Positions 32,835 to 44,400 of a DNA stretch of 64,000 nt are shown piece by piece. Every line of letters begins with the position of its first letter. Position 1 is the stretch's first letter. Made by a program: the position numbers and the translations under genes. This DNA comes from Taenia hydatigena. Lineage: Eukaryota; Platyhelminthes; Cestoda; Cyclophyllidea; Taeniidae. The stretch spans positions 14,482,519 to 14,546,518 of the forward strand of contig JADWOT020000006.1 in the NCBI GenBank assembly GCA_036345935.2, in the 5' to 3' direction. Under the pieces are notes generated by a model. That model was not told where the DNA came from and searched no databases. It saw only the letters and a list, made by a program, of their open reading frames with translations.

Positions 32835-35050
32835 CCCTTCCCTCCTCCTCTCCTTCCCTCCTTCCTTCCTTCCTTCCGTTCTTCTCTCTCTCTCTAATCC
32901 ATAAAATTTGGTTTAGGTAAATGCTTTTCCAAAGCCTCATATTTTAGTGGCACTGACGTAGGGAAACCCTTCTTTAGGCCTGATTGGTGGGTTATGCATA
33001 AGCGAAGCCGCAATAATCCTCAACTCATAGAGATAAAACTTGATGTGCTTGAACTAGAGCTGCAATTGTTGGATTTACAATGCATAATTGTGCCTAACTT
33101 AAAAAGGGACACTAGTCGCCACTGCGTGCATACATTATCCCACAGATCTCGACTGTGCACTAAATACCGAAAAGGAATGGGCACTTGGGAGCATTCTTAG
33201 GCCTACTTTAATTTGTGTTCGACAAAAATCACTCTATGCGTTTCAGGTTTCCTTTGCTTCATAATCCATTGTGCAAATTTATGCACAGAAAGAACTAAGA
33301 AATACTTCGTGACGACTTTTTTATTTCTTTTGCTATCATTTAAAAATAGTCTCAACATTAAAGAGAAAACCTTTATTGTGATTTGTGTTGAGAAAAAGTA
33401 ATTTGCCGCTTTGCTCCGTTGGGAATACCGGATTTTGCTATCAGTTGCAGTTCGGTGCAGTTAGAGTCATTTTTCCTGAGGAAAAAGCTGGAAGGCTTTA
33501 AAGCATCTCAAATAAATATTTTAGCTTTGGTTAATTTTACAGAATATAAACTCTAGTGGTTTCCTTCTCGCGTCCCAACTGAGGCGCAAATTCACGCAGT
33601 ATTTTAATTTTAAGTCCTTAGAAAGTGAATTGCTCGCGAATTACTCAAAAAGCGGTGGTTGTACACTGTCTCTAATGCTCATGCTGCTTTAAATGTGCCT
33701 TGTAGGCGAGAGGCGAGGTAACTTCGATTTCCCTGAAGCTGACTGCACCCACACTTCCAGTACCCATTAAGGTTGCATTGATCCCCCTTAATCTGAGATA
33801 ATAAAAGTGTTGCAAAACAACCAGCCTTGTCGTTCCCGAGGTGGCCGTAGGGAAGAGGAGGTGATAGAGGATAGTGCTGCAGTCTTCTAAAAGCAGACTA
33901 ATTTTAGAAATACGTCTGTAGCGAAGTTGCTAATTATATGGCCAGGAAATGAACGATGCACACCATGTGACCAGTTAAACATACAGTCCAAATGCGATTA
34001 AAACTTGTATTTCTCTTATGAGACAAATACTAATTTTCGTAGTTGGCAAAATGCTAGGATGGGATACTACAATCGTGCAGATTGCACTCCAATTATAAAG
34101 GCGTCCTCTCGGTAAGATAGGCGTGCTAGTCGACAAAGGATGGAAGTGTTTCGCACATCAATACTGACAACCCATTCGAAAATTCAAAAACACTGGCATT
34201 AATCTTGGACTTTCAAATAACAATAAAGTCCGTCTATGTTCCTATTACTTGATGTGATATTTTGGCGGGACCTCGTCTAATTCCCTGCGTTTAAAAGTAA
34301 CACCGGAAATTTATCCAGTGGTACGTCATGAGTGCTTTGGGATATTGCTTCTCATTCAGTTGCGGAAATGAATTGCAATTATTTAAACTGATGAAGTTAT
34401 GTGCCATTTTAAGCAATTCATAGAGGTAAATCATATAGTTTGATTCCCAGGAATTAATTTCTCCCTTTTCTGCATTGGAAAAAATACACCTTAAAAAGTT
34501 GCTGCGAAGCTTCACTTTTTCAGTCTGTATTTTCTGCAAAACTTAAATAAGTTAGTGCGATATCGTTCCATCGTTTGAAATGGACCAAAGATCAAAGCAC
34601 CCATGTTTCCGAAATTTTGCATTTATCGACAAAGCACAATTATCAAAAAGAACTAATGGAAAAGAAAGGGTTCGCTCAAAAGGCAAATGGCACATAAGCT
34701 TTGAGTCCATTCGGCAGAAATTTAATGAAAGAAATTCCTCATCGAAGTGGGAGCCTCGCATTTGAAGCACAAAGCCTCTAGGGGTGTGTAAAACGTATTT
34801 CTGGAGTTTGTGTCGCGCAGCACTCTTGGTGAAACCCTTGTGGGCGCATTTGTGGACTAAAAAGTGCCTCCTGCGCGTAATATCAACTGCGTTTAAAGTT
34901 TGAATCAGAATATTTTTTAAAGGAAAGTGCGGCGGTAGTGAAGGTAGTTGTAAAAACTTGTTTTGGTATAAAAAGCAGAGTTTTTCGTGTGTTTATTTAA
35001 AACGCATCCATATGATGAATTGATAGATAAATTCCCCATGGTGATTTTAC

Positions 35051-35186
35051 CTGTCCCTAAGGTACTTAGGTGCGGTGAAACAGTCAAATGACCTTTACTC
35101 CCCAAAGCCGCATCTGGCCATGTATCCATCGAAGCCAAAAATGCGTTGTATCCATCCGTGCGGAATCCCATAAATGCTTCCGTGTT
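35051..35186 (-). other. Exon-like open segment, unassigned
   Basis: On the minus strand a segment of 136 bases is bounded by an acceptor (TTCTCAG) and a donor (GTAAAA) and is open throughout in one frame (TEAFMGFRTDGYNAFL...). I do not recognise the peptide. It lies 3.3 kb beyond the stop codon of the K+ channel on the same strand, so it could be an alternative 3' exon or part of a separate gene. Another frame and the opposite strand are also partly open, which weakens the case. Confidence 0.25.
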
Positions 35187-37077
35187 CTGAGAATCTTAAT
35201 GATAATTCTAGGAGGAATTAATCGGCACATCAACTTTTATTAAAAAGAGAACTTTGTATAATCCGGTTTTAAAAACAGCAAGTGTCGTCATTTTGCAAAA
35301 TGTAAGTACAGTCATTTGAAAATAATTGAACAAAATCGTGGCACCTTAATAATTGCCCTTAATATTCTGGCATTATTAAGGCAATGGAATTGGAGGTATT
35401 TTACTTCTTCGATAGCAAAATAATTTGCAAGATTAAATTAGTTCGGCACTAACTCGAAGTGTCCCACAAACCCAAAGGCGGGAACAACAAATTGGATAGG
35501 GATCCCCAAACGTACGACGCTTGTGTTAATTGCAAACTGCCCATTAGTGGTAGTTTTACTTCATGTGAAATTGAAGTAGGATAAAATTAAAGATTTATAT
35601 GTGTGTTTATGTTCGTAGATAGCAATGCTTGTGCGAAGACCCCACAAGAAGCCAAAGCGCTACATTCATTTTAAAAAGCCTGTTTTGCTATTTAATACAT
35701 TAAGTATTTACTCCCTTTGTGGAGGCCAATATATGACCACTTTATTATTATGGGAAAGAGAATGAGCTACAGAACTGGAGTTATACAGAACGAATCTAGC
35801 AGTATTCAGCAAGTTATTTACCGGAAACAAAGTGGCGCACCCTTTCATATGCAATCCAGGCTAAATCAAACTCCACTGCTTTCGGACAACACTCCTACAA
35901 CTATTTCAAGGTACTTCATGTTATGGCCCCAAACTTAAACCATTAAAAAGTCCCGATTCTGTAAAAGTGGAGCGTTCCAACCATTAACTAAGACTTCCGA
36001 TTACATTTCCATCAAATACTGCGCAAATAGATAAACGAAATATTTCGACTTATAGGCGGTGGAGGTAAATTTGTATCGTACCCTGCAATAGCTTAAAATA
36101 CTTAAAATACTTAAAATAATTTACTACTTCCTTAAAGCAGTTCAGAATGCCCGGGCTAGGATCATGAACACATCTTGTCCGTCAATGGATTTTTAACGTT
36201 GTACACATTCTCTCGTCTAGCTTTACAATAAAAATCGAGAAATCATACAAAACACTTAGAGTGTTCTTAACACCAAATGCAAAATGACCAGTTTTTTTGG
36301 CATATCAGCATGCGACTTCACTGAGTTTGCAAATTTGAGGCAAACTTGCCCATTTTTTGGTAGCCTGATTTTTCTTGCTCCTGTAGTAAGAAGCTTGACA
36401 AAGTGAATTTGTTTGTTACGCCACTTTTGCTACTTTAGACCACTCCTTACCTTGGAGCATCGTGAACGATCTATTCCAATTAAATCAGACTGTTGGAAGC
36501 AGAATTAGCATCACTGTCAACTTCGGCGTCTAAATTTTAGAATGGCTTTCATTTGTTTAGCGTTTTACTCACTGCAAACCCAGTAAATAAACGTGGCTAC
36601 AGCATGACCCCTATTTGCGATAAAAAACTTCTGCGATAGTTGCAGCTTTTAAGATTATTTGGATGGTATTATCTTTCACCGACTAAGTAGTGCAACGCGA
36701 GCGAATTAAGCCATCAAGTGGGTGAATAAGTAGCTTCCCTCTGACTATAGTAAGCTGCAATTGCAACGGCGCCACGGAGGTTTATCTTCAACAGTTGCCG
36801 AAATCGAGTTGAGTGGCAGGCGTTGTCAAACAAATGCTCTTCTGCAAAAGGCTGGCCTCAGGTAAAGTTGAAAAAGGGAATCAAGCTCATTATTAAAAGG
36901 TCTTTTAATAAGTCTTCAACGATCTTAGTATTTCTCGACGACTTTGACAGATTAAAACGTTTTCTAGGAGGTGAATAAAAATAAATAAATGAGGTTAAGC
37001 TGTAAATGCAAGGGCAAATAGAGCGAAAATTCAACAATAATTCCATTTTATGCCGTTAATTTGGACCTTTTTTGAAA

Positions 37078-37098
37078 ATGAATTAATTAATTAATTAA
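37078..37098. repeat. (AATT)n short tandem repeat
   Basis: About five copies of AATT/ATTA in a row within AT-rich DNA. It is low-complexity sequence with no other feature. Confidence 0.7.
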
Positions 37099-38294
37099 AT
37101 TATCCAATGTTTTCAAATTAAATTGTGCGCTGATGGGTAAATTGCAGGAACCTCTGTAAAGTGCAAACCTGGTGATGTTTGCATGATTCATGCATTCAAT
37201 CCCTCTAAGCCACTAGCGTATGCGATATTGGGTTATTTAGTGTACCAAAATGCGCAAATCAAAACCCCTTCCCTCGAAAAGAGACATAGGGCTTAACCAC
37301 GTTTCATTAATTACCACAGGCGAGACAAATTGATGTGGTAAGAAGGTCCCAAATTCGTGAAATTATGGTCTCATGCTCAGCATGTAAAAGCACTCCAAGC
37401 ACTGGTTCGATAGAAAAGGTTCACTAACCAAAAGAAATAACGTCAATTAATTTTATGGTTAAGCTCTGTTTTGTGTTTTTAAAATGAGGTTTCAGCTTGA
37501 AATTTTCAAAATTATCATTTCAATATATGAAATGGCTCGGGTATCTAATGTAATATCCAGCGCATTTTTATTTAGACTGGTATCCATAATTCCCTAGGCA
37601 GCAATAAAACAACATTGTTGGCATTTGGTCAAAGTAGCAAGATGATTGCAGCATAGACACGGTGGGAACCAACCAACAAAGAATCATATGCGAGCGTTCT
37701 CTGACAGCACAGTAGTTACAAAGTGGTAAATATGGGTTAGCCAATGAAATGAAGCAAAGTATGAGCATTTGATTAAGATAACAAAATTCTTTACTTAGTA
37801 CACATTGTTCCATGACTGACAGTCCTGGCTGCTCTTGATGTGCACCGCTGATGCCTTTCGTGCACACAAAAGTGTCTTTTTTAATCTCACTGTTTGTATA
37901 ATCGTTGAAAACAAAGTTCGATAAAAATAATGTGAAAAGTGTTCCGCGGTAGGAGGCAGCGTCTCAATGATTGCGCAAAAACCTCATTATACATTTTTAT
38001 GGATCATGTCTCCACCACTCTTGATGACGATACACCTCTTCTAATGGTAAAAGGTTTGCTTAAATTGGAAGTGGAATCTTAGTTTCTTTTAAACGTACTT
38101 TTTATCAGTTACACTGCTCTACTTTTACAGTGAAGTTATTATTGCGGTGTGATCAAATTAGGGCACCACTTCGACTCAAAGAAGGCAGTAGGCAAGTGTG
38201 AATCTATAGATTACGCTATAATTTCAACACCTGGCCTTCTTTCACACCTTGCGTATGTGCATGTGCATCTGCGTGGGAAGACATACGGTTGTTT

Positions 38295-38300
38295 TTTATT
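38295..38300 (-). terminator. Candidate poly(A) signal of the K+ channel gene
   Basis: AATAAA on the minus strand, about 170 bases downstream of the channel's TGA stop. It is the nearest canonical signal and gives a normal-sized 3' UTR. Confidence 0.5.
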
Positions 38301-38471
38301 GTACACCACTTAGAAAAAACAGGGACCGAACAGGATTCACCACGATTTCTTCGCTATACTTGAAAAGGCGCTATAAAGGGAGAAAGAAGGGACAGAGGCA
38401 ATATTGCCACCGGATTTTCCTCTTCGTCTACAGATAAAGGTGGCAGGCACTACAGGCGTAATTCATTGTTA

Positions 38472-41400
38472 TCATACATAGTTACGTTTCAGACCAGTAT
38501 TATCTGCTAGGGAACTGAGCTTGCAGAAATCTGCTGTAGCATAGAAGGAACTGTCGTTATGTTGCTCATTGGGACTTGCGGTGAAGCCGGAGAAAGACAT
38601 TCCACCCGGATGCAGGTCGGCATCACTGCTGAAACTCTCCCGGTCTGCATTGCTTGGACCTCGGTTCCTTAACGCCGCGTGTATACATCGAATTTCTTCT
38701 AATTCCATTTCACTGGGCTCATCCCACTCTGGCCGTATCAAACTGCCAGAGGTGTGTATCTCAGAGGAAGGAATCAAATTTAGCAATCCATCAGTGGCCA
38801 AAGGATGAAGCATGCTTGCTCGGCGATCAGCGATTGGATCAGAGTGCATGCCAATGCTCTGCCTGTGGTCCACCGTGTCACCAAGGGATACGCGCTCCAG
38901 TGTGGTTGTTCGTGTATTATCTCCAAGATTACTTGGTTCACCTCCGACTGACCTACTTCCTGAACTCATAAGTAGACTCTTCTTCAAGTTGTCAGAAGTT
39001 TCACTAAGAGGGAAATTCTTCTTTTTCGTCGGAGAGAGCATAGGTTTTGCTTTACGGCGACCTTCTTCTCGTTTCGCTGCGTTCGTATTAGTTATACGAT
39101 TGCTAACAGGGTACTGTTTATCACCACGAAATTGTCTGTACTTCCTATGGAGCATTGGGATGCCCGTCTTCTCCGCAAATCCACCCAAACCCTTCATAAT
39201 ATTGTTTCCACCGACAGAGTTAATATCTCTTCGCAATTCTTTCAAGTACTTGTCCTCCTTTAGTTGGTTCTTCATGTACATATAGTAGGTGTTGAAGTTG
39301 TTTCCGATGATAGGAATAGCCAGACCAGTAACAATGCATCCTGATATGGCTGCCATTGAGCCAACAATGTAGCCTGCTGTGCCCTTTGGATAAGTGTCGC
39401 CGTAGCCCACGGTTGTGAGAGTTATGATGGACCACCAGAATGCCTCTGGGATATCCGCAAAAGTATCATTAACACTGTACTCGGCCATATAGATCATGCA
39501 GGAGAACATGAACATCCCATTCATCAAAAGAAATGCCAAGAGCATGAGCTCGGGAATTGATTTCTTCACGGTCAGCATAAGAACACGAAGACCACGGGAT
39601 ATTTTCGAAACTTTGAAAATCCTCAAAATTCGCATTATTTGCGTCATTGAGAGTATATTCAAAAGCCATAAGTTGTTTGGAGGTCTGTCCATCATTTTGG
39701 TTGGATCAAATGAAGCAGCACTTTGTTTTTTGTGGTAGTAGGTAAAATAAAAAACACTGATGTAGATCCAGTAAGTGATAAGATTGACCATATCGATTAT
39801 GGAAACGATTGAAGTGAGAAATTTATGCTTATCTGGCGCTAATAAGACCTTCAAAAGGAATTCTGTTGTAAGAACGACATTTAAAGCCAAGTCGAGAATT
39901 ATTAGACCTGACGCCGGTTCAGTGAAGCAGTCCTTCTGCACCTTCGAATTTGTTATTCGCGACGAGTCATCACAGATTTCTAGGGGATCGTCGAGGAGGT
40001 TGGAGATGTTCAAGAGACCTGAGTACTTTGCCTGAAAGTTCTTTACAGCCCAGGCAGATCGCCGAAAGATCCACGATGTCGAAAAGCAAAAGCAGAGGAT
40101 CGAGGCTATCATGAGTATCAACAGGAATGACGCCCATATCTAAAATTGTCAGAAAGAGTGAACTTAAAACCTAAAACGTAAAGTGCTAACTGTACGAAAC
40201 CGTTGGAGTAGTTACGACAACTCGTAAAAATTGAAACTTACCCACTTACGGATGTGTCCACCTAGAGCCTACTGCATGGGCTTTTAAAAATGTAAATAAA
40301 AATGGGAAATTTGATAACATATTCCCAAACATAAGTCCGCACAGTGTACTTATAAAATAATTTTACAAGTGCGTATTTTATGTTTTGGACTGCATAATCC
40401 CACTCTAAGTGTTGCAAAATAAGGTCCAGCCATAACCCCTTAAGGACATGGTTCAAAGTTGCACTGAAAGTCATTTCGCCCTCCCAAAAGAAAGATTTCA
40501 CTCAGATGCTGTGGAACAATTATAGTCTGCTCAGAATTAATTAGTATTTTTGTGTTGCTGACGGATAAGTTACCCAAGGCCCAATTGGTGTGAGGAGAGC
40601 CCGAATATTTTATCCATTCAATGTTGCTTAGATTGGAAGTTGAGTTAGAATTCGAAACCCAATTGATGAAAGGATTGACAGTATCTTAAAATCACTGAAG
40701 TTATTTAACTCCGAAGCGTATCCAAGACGGCCATGCCAGGTTTTCCTGAATGTGCTATCAACTATCGACTTCTCACCGTGCATCACTGTAAATGGTGCAA
40801 CAACTAATCGGCATATGAGAAGGAGAAATGCTACTGCACTAGTTGCTTCTGCGCTGCGATAGAATGTGGCTGCTATATCCAATGGAGTGCGTGGATGGAC
40901 GAGTCATCTGGCGGTAAGCGCTAATGCCACTCAGTGCGATGAGAAATTACGAACAGGATTATGCGGCTGAATCCAAACAATGTTTCAATCCATAATGCAA
41001 ATGGACAGACGATTCGCTTTCTTGAGGTCCTTGTGGTTTTGGTTCTATGTTCTTATACACAAAGCGAAATGCCATTCGCTTAAATTGAATGTTTTCAAGA
41101 AACAATAGCTAGATTGCAAGTAACTTTAAGTATCATTTTTCATTTCATCTTCATAGCGAAACTTTAGTAGATCTATTGAAACCACCCACAGGTAAGGAAA
41201 TTAGGTAAGTGGTTTTATTCCAACTTTCTTCAAGCTTCCCACTAGTTGGCGCGTGAATATGCACTGAATTTCTTATTTGCAGGTACTGACCGCGACTGAG
41301 GGAGGAGAGCTGGCCCTTTAAAAAAGTGGATATGTTTGCTTTCTATGATGGTACTGCTTTGGAGCGCCTTTGCTCACTGCGACATAAATGCCAGGGTGGT

Positions 41401-44400
41401 ATAGGACGGTTGTTTATGAGAAATTCTCAGTTATTCACAGCTTTCACTAATTAGAGAGGTTCGACAAGGCGCTAATACATTCTGCCCTCTCAAAAGGAAA
41501 TTTTTCACTAATTTTTGGTGTTTGGATAGGTTGGTCTCTGGCAATAAAATAATATTGTTAGAAACACTTTGAGAGTGGATAACTTTTAAACTACGCAAGG
41601 GGATCTGCAGAGAACTTTATGTTAAGTCTTGGTATGCTTTCGAAGTACATCATAAAATTTGCAAATTTTTATTCAGCCATATAACCTGTGAATTTACCTC
41701 ACACCGTACGAGTAAACGCTGTACACCACTCCTTCTCACTAGTTCACATGGGGTTTTAGTGAAAAGTTGCAGTGAAAGATACCAGCCCACTCGACTTATG
41801 TGAGTGGTGATGCGCTTTTTCACTTTTAGTGCAGACCTTACGGGTTTAGGTTAAAAAAACACTACTGGAAACATTTGTTTAACTTCAAGTAAAAAACGGC
41901 CGAAATCTTTAAATAGATTACTAGCAAAGGTAGCACCACAAAGACCTCTTCCTATTAATTACGCTGAAAACAGAGGCGAACGTTATCCACCCACACGACT
42001 GCTTGAGTCATTGTCCGCTCACCTAATGTTGGAGTCAAGAGTAAGGGCGATCTTGACTTTTGCAGACACGACTAAAATACAATTAATTGCCTAGAAAAGG
42101 CCAAAAATGAGGAAACGTCTTATAAATACAGGCCCACTTTTATGATGGAAACTCAAGGGGCTTCCATATCGCCATTTCTCTTTGCTGATTTCATATGACA
42201 AAGCGATATCATGACCACATGGCTACCACCAATGTGCAGTGGACATGAAGCAATATTTCAGTGGGATTTTCGGAAACTAGTTCCTGCCTCAATGTGCACT
42301 TAATTCGGCACGTCGACAGATTTGAACCATACCCTCACCATATAAAAGGCAAATGGGCTTCCTTTAGAATTGCATCCTACGTTCCCCAAGCCTCTCCGAC
42401 TGCCAATGAAGAGGCCTGCGGTTTTTTAACACCTCAAGCAAAACCTGTGCAATTCGGTATGGGGAAGGCTATGCAGTAGTTGTACTTGTTAATTTGGGAT
42501 CCGCTGTAAAATTGCGATAATATTGATGATTGAACTCTATTTTACTAAGATATCAATTTAGCTTTTTAAAAGTTGAGGTTGAACTCCGTTGGTTAATAAA
42601 TGAATGGCTAACAATAAAAAAGATAATTGCATTGTTCTTTTTTGTTGTAAAGCAAGGCTATAAATACGATTGTTCTTAATTGTCTACTATCAAGTATGTT
42701 TTCCTCTAATAGGGCATAACCATCCATATTTAGGTAGGCTATTTCGCACCCCAAAATCAGCGTATCTCACAAATCTTATGAAACAAGCTTCTGATCGAGA
42801 AAGTGTGTGGTAGTTGACAGTCCTACTTTTCCAGCAAAAAAGCTAAAGTTATCAACTGGGAGTAGGCAAAATGAATAATTTTGTCCCACTTTTTGTGAAA
42901 ATTTAAGTTCCATTCGGCCTCAGTTCCCACTTTATGTGCAAACATGAAAGGTACAGTGAGACATTTTTGATGACAGTTAGCTTACGTCTATTCTTTAGCC
43001 TTTACAATTAAAAGTTTGACACAACGGTTTTCCGATCTTGCCATGCATCAACTTCAATCCCTTCATGCCATACTACTATTATTGAAATTTCTTCGAGCTT
43101 AATGGTTAAGTGATTTCAAATCTTTTAAAATCTAGAGATACTTTTACCTTAATACAGAATAATTACAGGTTTCGCGAGACATTTTGCGTCATTTATGGTT
43201 GGCTAAACGTTTAAAAAGATTGACTTTGGGTGCCCATCGTTTTCATGCTAATTTTTGCAAAAAAGGCTCGATGCACTTGTGTGTCTCGCTTTTTCAAGGT
43301 TCCGCAATTTTTATCCCAAGATCGAAATCTCTAAAATGCCTGCGTTTTTTGCTTGCGCATAGACTCAAACAGAATGCTGGTGGAAAAATCTGTTCTGGCT
43401 ACTACTTCAATGAGCCCTCGTAAGCTAACAAACATTTTATATTACTGCTTGCTTGGTGATCATTTCGTAACTCATCAAAAACCTGTGAATAAAAGTGTAC
43501 GAGACTTTCGACTTTCCATGCCTCGCAGTTTTCCACTTTTCCAGCCACTCGAAGCATAAATGAAGTGTTAATTCCATGGCAAGTTGGTCCAATGAAGTGC
43601 ATACCATACGGCTATTCACACCCTTTTGTCAGGACTATTCAATCAGATATGACTACTAACCTTGATTTTCAAATGCGATATCTTGGATTGTGTATTTAGC
43701 ATGAGAACTCCAATATCTTTACTTCTAGCGTGTACCTTGGATCATTGGAAAGAGATTTATTGAATGACTCGGATTTATCACAGCAACAAGAAATGAAGTA
43801 TTTGCAAGGTCCCGCCTTTACGTAACGTCGGTTTCTACAATGGGTAATCAGTTATTTACACTATCGAGCAAGAGGTATGTAAATGGTGACAGCAATTTTG
43901 TGGAATGGTATTAAAAGTGTCCACTTTTCGCACGGATAATCACTACCGTGTGTAGGGGCACAATAAACCAGAAAATCATATATGTCCTGGGCGAAATGCT
44001 GGTTTGCAAAATTCATTGAAACGGAAGTACCAGACTTCCTTTCGCTGTCGTATTGGCCCATTGTAAGATTTCGCAAAAAGTAGTTTTTTTTTTCAAACTT
44101 TTGGAAAGAGCCAGTGACACTCCCTGACACGGCAGTTGCGCCCATTCCCAAGGTCTCTCGCAGGTCACGTGATGTCCTGCGAGAGTACGCGCAGACTTTG
44201 AGGTGGCCAATCGGCGTGCGGTGTGAAAGCGTTTTGGTGGTTTTTCGCTAGCCCCCCTAACCATGCTATTAAATTTTTAATAAACTGAATTACTCACCTT
44301 CGACAAAACAATCGTTAAAGATTATGAGGTACGATATATTTAGCTAGGAAAGTGGCGTTTCATCGAGCGCACAACTTTCAAGTAAATGCTCAAAATCCTA

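Larger units (their letters stand above)
26215..38294. other. Gene-poor region between convergent ERK and K+ channel genes
   Basis: I found no recognisable gene in about 12 kb. It contains a solo LTR (28975-29160), a long CCTT microsatellite (32604-32834), an AATT run (37078-37098), a threefold 9-bp repeat (36092-36118), a GC-rich CpG-containing patch at about 30690-30790 and two weak exon-like islands (29660-29758 and 35051-35186). Most open frames here have no codon bias or recognisable motif. Confidence 0.7.

Noticed and set aside
32447..32940. Open frames of 115-157 codons on both strands (Pro-Ser-Phe-Leu and Lys-Glu-Gly-Arg repeats)
   Set aside because: They are mechanical translations of the CCTT microsatellite.
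34291..34770. Minus-strand frames of 72-82 codons near the exon-like segment
   Set aside because: They have no plausible acceptor in phase and no recognisable motif.
38569..40035. Several plus-strand open frames
   Set aside because: They are antisense shadows of the K+ channel transmembrane exon.
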